A stretch of DNA of 64,000 nt from Vibrio sp. D404a (GCF_030248535.1 NZ_JAHGAJ010000007.1:124001-188000); one strand, 5' to 3'; positions 9,028-18,584 are shown, counted from the stretch's first letter. Translations and numbers: made by a program. The notes: generated by a model from the sequence alone, not told the origin.

Positions 9028-12000
9028 ATGGCTATTCAATTAACAAACGATGTGACAGGGACGTCGGCAGAAGAAACAAATACCAATAAGGTAGCCGTAC
9101 CTAACCGAGACCAATCCCAAAATGGCGATCCACTCAACATAATTTCGGGGACCGGTAGTGCAGACTCGATACGTGCAGGTAAAGGAGATGATATTGTCGT
9201 CGCAGACCTACCTACCGAAAGTGATGACGACTTTATTGCCTCGGGACGCGGTTCAGATATCATTTGGGCGGGAGCCGGTAATGATGTCGTTGAGTCTTGG
9301 AACCATTCTATTAAAGCTAAAGATGAAACTGGTGAACTCGCTAACCCTGACGCAGTCAGAGCCAAAGACAAAGCCATTATAGACTGCGTTGACGATGTTA
9401 TTGTTGGCGGCGCAGGCAATGACTATGTCGAAGGTGGTGGTAACAATGACGCCATTTACGGAGACCATAATGGCCACACCTTCGCTGAGAATCAGAACCT
9501 GATTACCAACGGTACATTTAATGTCACGGAAAGCGATGATAAATCCGGAGGCCCGGGTTTGGGAGGTAGCTGGGGAACTTACGCGACAATAGAAGGCTGG
9601 GAAGCCGACAATGATAACAACGGTGTCGACGGTTCCCCTGAAGGTTTAATGGAAATTCAATTTGTTCGCGTGGGAGGAGCACCTGCAGGTGAACATCCAG
9701 CGGATGAGGGTGATGGCGAAGAAGAATCAACACCTAGCAACGTGCTGGAACTTGATTCACACAATCATGCCGGTATCGGCAGTGACCAAACCAACACTAC
9801 CGCTTCCACCAGCTTTACTGTCTCGCCTGACCTACTTGGCCGTGGCGGCACCTTCCAACTCACTTTCGATTATGCAAACCGTCACAGAGGCGAGGAAACC
9901 AATACCAGCCCATTCCAAGTGCTCATTGATGGCGAAGTGGTCGCAGAATACCAAAACGACGGTACAGATCTCGACCACAAATGGTACGACGCCAAACTCA
10001 ATCTCGATTTGGAAGCAGGTGAGCACACACTTTCGTTCCGCGCCATTGATACCGAGCAAACTGAAGATACCTATGGTGCCCTTATTGCTAACGTTGAGCT
10101 GTATCAGTACCAAGCCAATGACTTCTTAGTCGGTGATGGTACACCAAGAGATACCGATGGTAACTGGGATCAACACTCAGAGGCTGGTGATGATTTGATT
10201 CGCGGTGGTAAAGGCGATGACATCATTATTGGTGATAGTTTTAACCCACTCTACTATGATGAAGACCAAGGTGCGTTCTTCCTTGATTTTGATAATACCT
10301 ACAGCGATGAAGAAGACAATTCAGTAACCCTGAGCTCAGATGATAACCTCTCCGCTTACGGACCTGATGGAGAACCTGCCGATGTATCCGTAACGAATGG
10401 AGGAAACGTTAGAGCAGGTGGAACGGGCTATGGTGTCGAAGGCGTACCAGAAAGTGGCGTTAATGCCCAAATCGGCCTCTCTTATGATAACGACGGCGAT
10501 GTTATCGGTTCTGAAATGCTTTCCGTGTCTCTAGACGAGCACACTATGGCTGCTAAAGTTGGGATATCTAACCTTTACCTCAATGAAGGTGGTAGCGGCA
10601 TTCACGAGACTGGTCACTGGGCGGCTTATCGCGAAGGGTTGTTGGTTGCAGAAGGTGATTTCACTGCTAACGATTTAGTTCAAGATGATGGTGTAACTTC
10701 TAGCACATCCAACAATAATGGCTACTTGATCATTTCACCCATTGATACTGGCTTCAAAGCCTTTGACGAACTGCAATTCACCGCCGTGGGCGAAGTGTTT
10801 GACAAGAATGGTAATCAAGTCGCCGATGATTCGAGTGACTTCTATGTGACCTCTGTCGATTCACTTGAACTCTCAGGTGATGGTACTGATTACCTTGTTG
10901 GCGGGCACGGCAACGATGTGATCCTTGGCGGTCACAATAGCAACAGCTCCCCAACTCTCAATGAAAACGGTACCTACTCTCTGGCTAACTTCTCAGGCAC
11001 CTTATCGATTACCCTAGAGAGCTCCGAAGCCGGATTTAACAACTCATATGGCTACTATACCATTGACGATAAAGGCGAAGTTAACATCGACGTCGTTTGG
11101 GGCAAAGTACATGACGCACTAGCCGATGCTGAAGATGGCAAACCTAGTTTTGAGTTGTCTATTGGCCACTGTATTGACACCCTTGGCTTCTTCATTATTC
11201 CCGATGGTGGAGATAAGGGCGTCACCAAAGACAGTGAGCTGAATTTCAATATCGCAGATCTCGAGAGCAACTCTTCGGTCAACACTACCTCTGATACTAA
11301 CGCTAACATCACCGTCGTAGCAGGTAACAACTTATTGTCCGTTGTATTTGATTCATTAGGTGACGCCCCAAATCTATACAGCGGAATCCCAGGTGAAGGT
11401 AATCAACACTTCAACGACAACCCTGGCGGTAGTGATAGTGACTTTGATGACGTTGTAACCACTGTCGGTCTTGAAGCTGATAAAGAGACCCTGCGCGGTG
11501 GTAAAGGCGACGACTGGCTAGATGGCGGTGCTGACAACGACTTCATCCAAGGCGGTAAAGGCGATGATACCGTCATTGGTGGTAGTGGTGATGACATGCT
11601 CCGTGGTGGGCAAGGTGATGATATTGTCCTTGGCGGTAGCGGCAACGACACCCTCGGCGGCGGGCATGGTGATGACACCCTCGGTGGCGGCTCAGGAGAT
11701 GACTTGCTTAAAGGTGGCAAGGGCGATGACACCCTTCTTGGCGGAAGTGGTGAAGATACACTAAAAGGCGGTCAAGGTGATGACGTTCTCAACGGCGGTT
11801 CAGGGGACGATTTACTCAAGGGCGGCAAAGGCGATGACATTCTTCTTGGTGGTAGCGGCGAAGACACGCTAAAAGGCGGTCAAGGCGATGATGTGCTAGA
11901 TGGCGGCGAAGGCAGTGATGTCATCAAAGCCGGTCAAGGTAACGACACTGTTATCTATGATGCCGCAGACTCTGTCATTCATGGTGGCAAAGGGTTTGAT

Positions 12001-12444
12001 GTCTTAATGGCCGATAATCAAGGTCCTGTTGATATCGACATGTCAAAAGGAACATCTATTAACGGTTTTGAAGCTGTGATAGGCAGTGATGACGTCGGTG
12101 ATAAGGTGACTTTATCTCTAGGTAAAACCTTCAATCAGAACTTTGATCTGGATGGAAACAGATCCAAAAATGGTGATGATTCTGTAGCGTCTGACTTTAT
12201 GGTAGATAGCAATACAGACCATGTTGCCGAATTTTATGCCATTGGGATTGAAGATATTGATGTGAGTCACCTACAAGGCTTCAGCTATAGAACATCAGAT
12301 GAAGTCGATTTAGATACCGATATGCTGGATAAACTTGGACTGGACGGCAGCGAAACTATCACTGCTTATAGCTTCACCAAAGGAGACAAAGAAGTTGTTA
12401 TTTACACAGATGCAAGCTTCGATGGAGACTTCATGCTGGTATAA
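9028..12444 (+). CDS. Large RTX (calcium-binding repeat) secreted protein, likely type I secretion substrate
   Basis: A 1138-residue, very acidic protein with no Sec signal, as expected for type I export. It has RTX-like repeats already at about 40-75 and 125-150, and a jelly-roll, carbohydrate-binding-like (DUF642-like) region at about 155-357 (NLITNGTF...ELYQ). A short repeat patch lies at about 385-405, an unassigned domain at about 450-615, and a DUF4114-like domain at about 657-811 ending DSDFDDVV. The main GGxGxD nonapeptide array spans about 818-977, and a non-repeat C-terminal tail of about 160 residues probably carries the export signal. AGAGGAAG lies before ATG. No protease or toxin catalytic motif was recognised, so adhesin or matrix protein is the best guess. 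A strong terminator follows. Confidence 0.85.
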   Translation: MAIQLTNDVTGTSAEETNTNKVAVPNRDQSQNGDPLNIISGTGSADSIRAGKGDDIVVADLPTESDDDFIASGRGSDIIWAGAGNDVVESWNHSIKAKDETGELANPDAVRAKDKAIIDCVDDVIVGGAGNDYVEGGGNNDAIYGDHNGHTFAENQNLITNGTFNVTESDDKSGGPGLGGSWGTYATIEGWEADNDNNGVDGSPEGLMEIQFVRVGGAPAGEHPADEGDGEEESTPSNVLELDSHNHAGIGSDQTNTTASTSFTVSPDLLGRGGTFQLTFDYANRHRGEETNTSPFQVLIDGEVVAEYQNDGTDLDHKWYDAKLNLDLEAGEHTLSFRAIDTEQTEDTYGALIANVELYQYQANDFLVGDGTPRDTDGNWDQHSEAGDDLIRGGKGDDIIIGDSFNPLYYDEDQGAFFLDFDNTYSDEEDNSVTLSSDDNLSAYGPDGEPADVSVTNGGNVRAGGTGYGVEGVPESGVNAQIGLSYDNDGDVIGSEMLSVSLDEHTMAAKVGISNLYLNEGGSGIHETGHWAAYREGLLVAEGDFTANDLVQDDGVTSSTSNNNGYLIISPIDTGFKAFDELQFTAVGEVFDKNGNQVADDSSDFYVTSVDSLELSGDGTDYLVGGHGNDVILGGHNSNSSPTLNENGTYSLANFSGTLSITLESSEAGFNNSYGYYTIDDKGEVNIDVVWGKVHDALADAEDGKPSFELSIGHCIDTLGFFIIPDGGDKGVTKDSELNFNIADLESNSSVNTTSDTNANITVVAGNNLLSVVFDSLGDAPNLYSGIPGEGNQHFNDNPGGSDSDFDDVVTTVGLEADKETLRGGKGDDWLDGGADNDFIQGGKGDDTVIGGSGDDMLRGGQGDDIVLGGSGNDTLGGGHGDDTLGGGSGDDLLKGGKGDDTLLGGSGEDTLKGGQGDDVLNGGSGDDLLKGGKGDDILLGGSGEDTLKGGQGDDVLDGGEGSDVIKAGQGNDTVIYDAADSVIHGGKGFDVLMADNQGPVDIDMSKGTSINGFEAVIGSDDVGDKVTLSLGKTFNQNFDLDGNRSKNGDDSVASDFMVDSNTDHVAEFYAIGIEDIDVSHLQGFSYRTSDEVDLDTDMLDKLGLDGSETITAYSFTKGDKEVVIYTDASFDGDFMLV
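11692..11907 (+). repeat. 108-bp tandem duplication within the RTX array
   Basis: Two consecutive 108-bp units (11692-11799 and 11800-11907) encode residues 889-924 and 925-960. Each has four nine-residue RTX repeats in the same order. They differ at only a few residues (T/I and N/D) and by scattered synonymous changes. This is a recent in-frame expansion of the calcium-binding array. Confidence 0.85.
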
Positions 12445-12468
12445 AAAGTAACTCAAATAAATCACTCC

Positions 12469-12503
12469 AAAGGGCTTATTAACAATAATAAGCCCTTTTC
12501 TTT
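12469..12503 (+). terminator. Rho-independent terminator after the RTX gene
   Basis: AAAGGGCTTATT and AATAAGCCCTTT form a 12-pair stem with a six-base loop, followed by TCTTT. Confidence 0.92.
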
Positions 12504-12538
12504 GCCCTGTAATAGACGAATTTATTTACCCTAGTCGA

Positions 12539-15271
12539 TTAATCCAAAGGCCAAGCCGTCACTCCATCGACACTGACTGACGTTTTAGCAAACTCATCAA
12601 CACAATAACCTTGGTTTGAACTTGCAAAATAGGTCAACGGCATTGGCGTTAAGCTCAGAGTTGCGACTTGTTGTTTCGCTTTGTCGCTAAAACTAAAGCC
12701 CCACATATCTAAGTAGTTTCTCATGTCGCGCTCATTCACATAGCTAAGTGCTATCAACAACCAGTCATCATTGGTGATTTGGTTTGCTTCATCTCTAGAA
12801 TAGCTATCGAATCCAATCGTCTGTTTATTGGTGTTCCAAAGCTCATCGCTAGATTTAAGGCGATTAAACTCTCGCTCAATCAAATGCAGACGACCAAGCA
12901 TATGCCAACCGTAATCCAATACGCCCTGCTCTTGTGCCAACATCATCATTTGAATGAAAACACGAGCACCCCAACTCCAGCTTGTTTGGTTTTGCTGAGC
13001 CATATAGGTATTTGGGTCTGGTTGATTTCGACTTTGCTGCAAAAGCTCATACTGGCCTTTAAAGTCCAACCCCTGACATGAAGATACTTTTCCTGTATCT
13101 CGATAGTATTGTGACTTGCTGTAGTACGAGTAATAGTTGGTCGTAGCGTGACCATCCCAACCGCTGAATCGAAATCGCCCTTTCTCTAACCCATGTCCTA
13201 ACTCGTGCAAGTCACCATGACCAAGAGGATGAAACGCCCAATACGCATCATATGGGTTGCCTGAACAGCCATAGCCACAGGTCGCTTGATCAGCATTCAT
13301 GTGTTTGACGATATCTATCATCTCAACTTGCCACCCCTTACTGTCTCCATACCCATGAACTTGCGCTATCTCGTCGATACCCGGGCCTCTAAATCCCGCC
13401 AAAGCATGGGGGAAGTTATGCATGTATCGCTCAGTGGCAAGTGCCATATCATGCGGTTGATTCCAGTCACTGGAACCAATTGAGGTTTGCATCTTGTCTA
13501 ACTTTGAGTGCACCTCAAATCCCGGGGTGATCAATTCAGCCCAATCAAATTTCGCGGCTTCTAGCTCTGCAACAAAACGATCATTATCATCCTCGCTTCG
13601 CCATACCGGGTGCTGAGCAACGTTCTCAAACTTCAACTCGACGTTGATATCATTCTTGTCAAAATGAACCTGCAGTGTTCCACCATAGGCAGAGGTCAGA
13701 GTGATAGTTTCGCCATGTTCTACAGGATAAGCGACCGATGTGAGGAACTTCGGCCTCGCATAGCCGCCATCTTTAGAAAACTCATGAGTTGCACCACTGC
13801 GTAGCGAATTAAATACAATGGAAGTACTTACATCATTGTTATCAACACGTGTCACTTTGATTGTCTGACCCGGTAGCGCATACAAACCCGCCGAGCGGAA
13901 GTTGCGTTTTGATTCCAATGTCACCGTTTTATCAGTTAGTTGAACGTCTTCAAAAGTTTTAGTGCTGAAGTTACCCAAGCTTGGCTGTGCGGCATTCAAA
14001 GAACGGCTTTGATACTGGACATAATCACTGAAATAGGACTTGAGAAAATCAATTCGCTCAGTGCTGTTCTTGTCCATCGGATAAAGCACGTCTTGTCGAT
14101 AGCTGTCGGCCAACAGCAACATGAGTTTTTCGTACTCATAATCATCACTCGCAAATAAGTCGACTTTCTGTTTATCTAAATTGGTTAAATGAGAGCGAAT
14201 CGAGTTTGCTGCTTGATAAAACTCTTCATCCATCAATGATTCATCGCTACAGGACTTATCGTCACATAGACTCAGGTCGACATTAAAGATGTCATCTTTG
14301 AGACGTTTCAATAAGGCTTGTTCGGCGAGTACCGATTCTGGAAGCTGATCAAGTAGCTGACTTGGATCCCAATCCGATATCCCAAGTTTACGCCAGTAGT
14401 TATCGCCCACGTAGGTAATATGCATCTCTGCGAAAAGAGCATGACCAAGCTCCGTCATTCCTCCGTCCCAATGCAAATATAAGACTGGGATCTGGTGGGT
14501 GAATGCGTACTTTAAACCTTCGACCACATCGTTTAGGTTATCACCATCATTCAGTTTCTGAGAAATAATCAAAAGATCAGGTTTATCTTCAAGACACGCT
14601 TTTAATTTATCGCCGTCACACGCGTCATCGTCGTTGATCTCTGCGTCAGGATTGATGTTTTTCTTGATCCAGTCACGCGTCGCCTGATCATCGGGAAAAT
14701 AGTGAGATTGATCGAATTGAGCCAATACGATCTTCTTTGGTTGATCTACCCCACTTGTCCAGCTGATTAAGTTCTTTAACCATGCTTCCATTTCTTCATT
14801 AACTGAATCAGAAAAACGTTTCTGAGTTCGAAATGGATTACTTGCCAGTGCCGCATATCGTGTTTGTGAAGGCGTATAGCCTGCTACACCAATCACAAGC
14901 TCTTGATCGGCGTAGCCATCTATCATAGCTTTATTGGTTTTAAGAATGGTGTCATTAAAACCGAAGGTCGGTGAGATAATCGCAGTGTCGTGGGTTGGAT
15001 CCCAATGCAATCGCTGCAACGATGAGCCATCATCGCCCTGCAATAAATGGCTTTTTACTTGATTAAACTGGCGATTTAGATCGCTGACTAAGGTTTCGCT
15101 CGCCTCGATAAATTCATTGGCATTTTGAACATGGGCTGCATCGCCGCTTTCTAAGGCTTTTTGAACCGCCGTTTGTGGCTGCGCCGAACTACCAGAATCA
15201 CCGCCACCACACGCAGACAGCATAGTAAACACAGGCAATGCCATACTTAACATTAATGTGCTTTTTTTCAT
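12539..15271 (-). CDS. ImpA/M60-like zinc metalloprotease lipoprotein
   Basis: A 910-residue envelope or surface metalloprotease. It opens with a lipoprotein signal ending LSAC (Cys at about 21) and a GGGDSGSS linker. An N-terminal region of about 400 residues of unknown fold follows. The beta-rich segment AGLYALPGQTIKVTR (about 465-480) is typical of M60/enhancin-type proteases. The catalytic gluzincin motif is HELGHGLE, with zinc ligands His689 and His693 and catalytic Glu690. Pseudomonas ImpA (M88) and M60 enzymes of this build cleave O-glycosylated mucin-like proteins. That this one does is inference. It converges on the RTX gene with the terminator between them. No operon partner is seen. 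Confidence 0.82.
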   Translation of the reverse strand: MKKSTLMLSMALPVFTMLSACGGGDSGSSAQPQTAVQKALESGDAAHVQNANEFIEASETLVSDLNRQFNQVKSHLLQGDDGSSLQRLHWDPTHDTAIISPTFGFNDTILKTNKAMIDGYADQELVIGVAGYTPSQTRYAALASNPFRTQKRFSDSVNEEMEAWLKNLISWTSGVDQPKKIVLAQFDQSHYFPDDQATRDWIKKNINPDAEINDDDACDGDKLKACLEDKPDLLIISQKLNDGDNLNDVVEGLKYAFTHQIPVLYLHWDGGMTELGHALFAEMHITYVGDNYWRKLGISDWDPSQLLDQLPESVLAEQALLKRLKDDIFNVDLSLCDDKSCSDESLMDEEFYQAANSIRSHLTNLDKQKVDLFASDDYEYEKLMLLLADSYRQDVLYPMDKNSTERIDFLKSYFSDYVQYQSRSLNAAQPSLGNFSTKTFEDVQLTDKTVTLESKRNFRSAGLYALPGQTIKVTRVDNNDVSTSIVFNSLRSGATHEFSKDGGYARPKFLTSVAYPVEHGETITLTSAYGGTLQVHFDKNDINVELKFENVAQHPVWRSEDDNDRFVAELEAAKFDWAELITPGFEVHSKLDKMQTSIGSSDWNQPHDMALATERYMHNFPHALAGFRGPGIDEIAQVHGYGDSKGWQVEMIDIVKHMNADQATCGYGCSGNPYDAYWAFHPLGHGDLHELGHGLEKGRFRFSGWDGHATTNYYSYYSKSQYYRDTGKVSSCQGLDFKGQYELLQQSRNQPDPNTYMAQQNQTSWSWGARVFIQMMMLAQEQGVLDYGWHMLGRLHLIEREFNRLKSSDELWNTNKQTIGFDSYSRDEANQITNDDWLLIALSYVNERDMRNYLDMWGFSFSDKAKQQVATLSLTPMPLTYFASSNQGYCVDEFAKTSVSVDGVTAWPLD

Positions 15272-15408
15272 TGTTTTATGACACTCCCAAAAAATCGAGT
15301 TGAGTGTATCTATGGTTAGGCTTAAATCAATTTATAAGACCAATAACCTAACGATATCCTGAATGGAGTTAACGCTTTTGAGATAAACGTGACGGGGACA
15401 CTGAACAA

Positions 15409-15434
15409 TAAAAAACGGCGCCCGAAAGCGCCGT
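15409..15434 (-). terminator. Rho-independent terminator of the amino acid ABC operon
   Basis: Read leftward: ACGGCGC, a CTTTCGGG-centred loop, GCGCCGT, then six T residues. Confidence 0.92.
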
Positions 15435-15438
15435 CTCA

Positions 15439-16116
15439 TTAACTAAGTGGTCTTAGATAAGCCAAGAATCGTTTCTCAGCATATTTAAATATTGCAATGA
15501 TGATAAACGTCAATGCCATGTAGAACAGGCCTGCGGTTAAGAACGACTCAAATGGTGCGTAGTAACGTGAGTTAACCAAACGCGCTGCGCCTGTTAAGTC
15601 CATAATCGTTACGATACCTGCAACCGCAGAGCCATGAAGCATGAAGATCACTTCGTTACTATAAGCCGGCAGTGCACGACGAAGAGCACTTGGTAAGATG
15701 ATACGGCGATAGGTTTTCGCAGTACTCATGCCATACGCTTTTGCCGCTTCCACTTCCCCTTTTGGTAAACCATTGATAGCACCACGAATAATTTCAGCCG
15801 TGTAAGCCGACGTGTTGAGGATAAACGCCACTAATGCACAGAACCATGCATTTTCCCACAGTGTGTCTTTCACTGGGAAAAACTGATCCATACCGTAGTA
15901 GATCAGATAAAGCTGAACCAGAAGCGGTGTACCACGAAAGAAATAGATAAACGACCACGCCGGGGCGTTAATCAACATATTGTGGCTATTACGTGCAATT
16001 GCTAATGGAATCGCGACAAATAAGCCGATAATAAGGGCAATTGTTACCATCCACGCCGTTGTCCAAAGGCCGTCTAGGTAGATAGGTAAACTTTCAATAA
16101 TCAATGAAAAGTCCAT
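15439..16116 (-). CDS. hisM: Amino acid ABC transporter permease, HisM type
   Basis: Inner-membrane permease of the polar amino acid (His/Arg/Lys/ornithine) ABC family, 225 residues with about five membrane helices. It contains the family EAA loop EVEAAKAYGMSTAKTYRRIILPSALRRALP split around about 140-165, which docks on the ATPase. The stretch FRGTPLLVQLYLIYYG matches HisM-type permeases closely. Its start lies two bases from the end of the partner permease gene, so the two are coupled. It is last in a four-gene operon ending at a strong terminator. Substrate is likely basic amino acids or histidine. The ArtM label is an alternative. Confidence 0.85.
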   Translation of the reverse strand: MDFSLIIESLPIYLDGLWTTAWMVTIALIIGLFVAIPLAIARNSHNMLINAPAWSFIYFFRGTPLLVQLYLIYYGMDQFFPVKDTLWENAWFCALVAFILNTSAYTAEIIRGAINGLPKGEVEAAKAYGMSTAKTYRRIILPSALRRALPAYSNEVIFMLHGSAVAGIVTIMDLTGAARLVNSRYYAPFESFLTAGLFYMALTFIIIAIFKYAEKRFLAYLRPLS

Positions 16117-16118
16117 AA

Positions 16119-16859
16119 TTACCTCGCGTGGATACTAAATTTGCGTTCAACCAGCTTCAACAACCCCGTCGAAACACTGGTAAAGAACAAGAAGATAAGC
16201 GCAACAGCCATGTAGAAAGTAAATGGCATTTTGGTTGAACCTGCAGCCAGTGCACTCACGCGAACCATATCTTCTAATCCGATAATTGAGACTAAAGCGG
16301 TTGTTTTAAGCAGAACTAACCAGTTATTACCAAAGCCCGGCAACGCATGACGAATCATTTGTGGTAAGAGGATGCGTCTAAACGCCTTCACAGGACTCAT
16401 TCCATACGCTTTTGCCGCTTCCATCTCTCCAGCATCAACCGCCATGATTGCGCCACGGAAGGTCTCAGCCATGTAAGCACCAAAGATAAAGCCGATGGTT
16501 AAGACACCTGCGATGAATGGGCTAACGTCAATATAATCTGGAAGGTATGACGTCCATTCGTGGTTAGGGTCGCTCGACGTAAACCACTCGTTGAGCCATT
16601 CATTGATGGAATACAAACTGTTGTTTAAAAGGATCTGACCACCAAAGAAAATCAACATCATCAATACAAGGTCTGGAATGCCTCGAATAATGGTGGTGTA
16701 GAGTGTGGCAATAGCTCTTGCCCAGCGATAAGGAGCCAATTTTGCCAGTGCGCCTAACATACCCAATATCATAGCGAGTAGCAGCGACAGCAAAGCGACT
16801 TCAATTGTGAGTAAAGCTCCCTTGAAGATAGAAGCTTCATACCCTTGTAAATCAAACAT
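16119..16859 (-). CDS. hisQ: Amino acid ABC transporter permease, HisQ type
   Basis: Partner permease forming the heterodimeric membrane channel with the HisM-type protein, 246 residues. I start at the ATG at 16859 (MFDLQGYEASIFKG). The longer frame would begin with TTG at 16871. The signature IRGIPDLVLMMLIFFGGQ (about 62-79) and the EAA loop GEMEAAKAYGMSPVKAFRRILLP (about 152-174) are clear. The extended periplasmic loop at about 85-115 is somewhat longer than in enterobacterial HisQ. A stable intergenic hairpin separates it from the upstream binding-protein gene and probably sets a lower expression level for the permeases. Confidence 0.85.
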   Translation of the reverse strand: MFDLQGYEASIFKGALLTIEVALLSLLLAMILGMLGALAKLAPYRWARAIATLYTTIIRGIPDLVLMMLIFFGGQILLNNSLYSINEWLNEWFTSSDPNHEWTSYLPDYIDVSPFIAGVLTIGFIFGAYMAETFRGAIMAVDAGEMEAAKAYGMSPVKAFRRILLPQMIRHALPGFGNNWLVLLKTTALVSIIGLEDMVRVSALAAGSTKMPFTFYMAVALIFLFFTSVSTGLLKLVERKFSIHAR

Positions 16860-16897
16860 AATGAATTCCAACAGAACAGCGAAAAAGTTGGGAGAGA

Positions 16898-16922
16898 TAG
16901 GGAGAGATGCGCTCTCTCCCTA
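16898..16922 (-). repeat. Intergenic hairpin between binding-protein and permease genes
   Basis: A perfect ten-base inverted repeat TAGGGAGAGA / TCTCTCCCTA around a five-base loop. It lacks a T-run directly after it on the minus strand. Such elements after binding-protein genes protect the upstream message and lower permease expression, as known for hisJ-hisQ REP elements in enterics. Confidence 0.75.
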
Positions 16923-16938
16923 GAGTCTTCTCAGGATA

Positions 16939-17706
16939 TTACTGACCGTATACGTCGTAGTTGAAGTATTTAGCTGCGATATCTTGGTAGATACCCTTTT
17001 CACGTAGCGAGATGATCGCTTCGTCTAGTTTCTTGGTTAGGTCTTTGTCTTGCTTACGAACTGCGATACCCATACCATCACCGAACCATTTTGGATCAGT
17101 TAGTGATGGACCAACAAACTCGTACGCTTCACCGCCCGCTTTGTTGATAACACCTTCTTCAAGTGCTGATGCATCACCTAGAACTGCTGCGATACGACCA
17201 TTGTTCAGGTCAAGATATGCCTCGTCAAAAGAGCCATAGCGTACAATCTCAACATCTTTGTAGTTATCTGTTAGGTACTTATCGTGCGTTGTTGCACGCT
17301 GCACACCAATCTTCACACCGTCTAAGTTATCAAAGTCTAAGCCTGCACCTTTCTTAGCAATAAATTTGTTAGGAATTTGCGCGTATTTACCTGTGAAATC
17401 TACTTTCTTCTTACGCTCTTCAGTGATAGACATTGCCGCAATGATCGCATCATATTTACGAGCAAGTAGAGAAGGAATAATACCATCCCAGTCTTGAGCA
17501 ACGATCTTACATTTCACTTGCATCTCAGTACAAAGTGCATTTGCCATATCCACGTCAAAGCCTTTAATAGAGCCGTCAGCTTCAGTCCAGCTAAATGGAG
17601 GGTAAGCACCTTCAATACCAAAACGAACTGTTTTCCACTCTTTTGCTTGAGCTACGCCAGTTGCAGCAGTTGCAGCAAGTGCTGCTACCAGTAACCACTT
17701 TTTCAT
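16939..17706 (-). CDS. Periplasmic amino acid-binding protein (HisJ/ArgT family)
   Basis: Substrate-binding component that delivers polar amino acids to the HisQM-P complex, 255 residues. It has a classic Sec signal, MKKWLLVAALAATAATGVAQA, cleaved before KEW. The mature part shows family 3 landmarks: RFGIEGAYPPFSW, GFDVDMANALC, AQDWDGIIPSLLARKYDAIIAAMSITEERKKKVDFT split across about 35-115, and VGPSLTDPKWFGDGMGIAVRK. Asp and Arg residues of the ligand pocket are preserved by eye. Exact ligand (Arg, Lys, ornithine or His) cannot be settled from sequence alone. Confidence 0.88.
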   Translation of the reverse strand: MKKWLLVAALAATAATGVAQAKEWKTVRFGIEGAYPPFSWTEADGSIKGFDVDMANALCTEMQVKCKIVAQDWDGIIPSLLARKYDAIIAAMSITEERKKKVDFTGKYAQIPNKFIAKKGAGLDFDNLDGVKIGVQRATTHDKYLTDNYKDVEIVRYGSFDEAYLDLNNGRIAAVLGDASALEEGVINKAGGEAYEFVGPSLTDPKWFGDGMGIAVRKQDKDLTKKLDEAIISLREKGIYQDIAAKYFNYDVYGQ

Positions 17707-17813
17707 ATCCCTACTCCTGTGATTTAGATATTTTTAATGTTGTGTTTTTAGTTAAATTGTTGTGTTTATTACACAGCACCGCCTCATACCTTGATAGCGA
17801 TGCCCGCAATACG

Positions 17814-18584
17814 TTAATAAATCGATGAGATAAACTGTTGTAAACGCTCTGACTCAGGTTTTGTAAACAGTTTAGCTGGATCGCCCTGCTCTTCCACCAA
17901 GCCTTGGTGAAGGAACATCACATGGTTCGATACATCACGGGCAAACGCCATTTCGTGTGTTACCACCAGCATGGTTCGTCCTTCTTCAGCCAAGTCGCGC
18001 ATTACGCCCAATACTTCGCCGACGAGTTCTGGGTCAAGCGCCGATGTAGGTTCATCGAACAGCATGACTTCTGGGTCTACAGCCAGTGCACGTGCGATAG
18101 CGGCACGCTGCTGTTGACCACCAGAAAGGTGACCAGGGTAATAGTCTTTACGCTCGTATAGGCCCACTTTCTTGAGTAGCATCTCTGCATTTTCAATGGC
18201 TTGAGCTTTAGGTACACCCAGAACATGGACAGGTGCCTCAATAACATTCTCAAGAACGGTTAGATGTGACCATAGGTTGAACCCCTGAAAAACCATCGCT
18301 AAGCGAGAACGGATTCGCTGAACTTGTTTTTCATTTGCGGGAATTGACTCGCCAAGGCGGTTGTTTTTCATTTGGATAAGCTCACCGTTTACCCAAATCT
18401 CACCGGCTGTTGGCGTTTCTAGAAGGTTGATACAGCGAAGAAAGGTACTCTTGCCAGAGCCAGAGGAACCAATGATTGAAACCACGTCCCCTTTATGCGC
18501 AGAAAGCGAAATTCCTTTTAAAACTTCATTTTGACCAAACGTTTTGTGTAAGTCCTTTATGTCCAGCGCTGGTACATCTTTCAT
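17814..18584 (-). CDS. hisP: Amino acid ABC transporter ATP-binding protein, HisP type
   Basis: Cytoplasmic ATPase of the transporter, 256 residues. I start at 18584 (MKDVPALDIKDLHKTFG), where GGGAGAG lies upstream and HisP homologues begin. The frame stays open 30 codons further up, but that extension has no family match. Walker A GSSGSGKST, Q-loop MVFQGFNLWSHLTV, signature LSGGQQQR, Walker B VMLFDEPTSALDPELVGEV and the H-loop THEMAFA are all intact. The Q-loop wording FNLWSHLTVLENV is diagnostic of HisP rather than GlnQ or ArtP. It is the first gene of the operon, 107 bases ahead of the binding protein. Confidence 0.88.
   Translation of the reverse strand: MKDVPALDIKDLHKTFGQNEVLKGISLSAHKGDVVSIIGSSGSGKSTFLRCINLLETPTAGEIWVNGELIQMKNNRLGESIPANEKQVQRIRSRLAMVFQGFNLWSHLTVLENVIEAPVHVLGVPKAQAIENAEMLLKKVGLYERKDYYPGHLSGGQQQRAAIARALAVDPEVMLFDEPTSALDPELVGEVLGVMRDLAEEGRTMLVVTHEMAFARDVSNHVMFLHQGLVEEQGDPAKLFTKPESERLQQFISSIY

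Noticed and set aside
9662..10129. 155-codon plus-strand frame within the RTX gene
   Set aside because: Overlaps the RTX frame completely, with no start signal and no recognisable protein character.
11403..11732. Open frame on the minus strand rich in Pro and Ser
   Set aside because: It is the antisense shadow of the glycine/aspartate RTX repeats, without a ribosome site.
11490..11960. Regular short repeats that could look like a CRISPR array
   Set aside because: The period is 27 bp in frame, encoding GGxGxD nonapeptides without unique spacers. It is an RTX array inside one gene.
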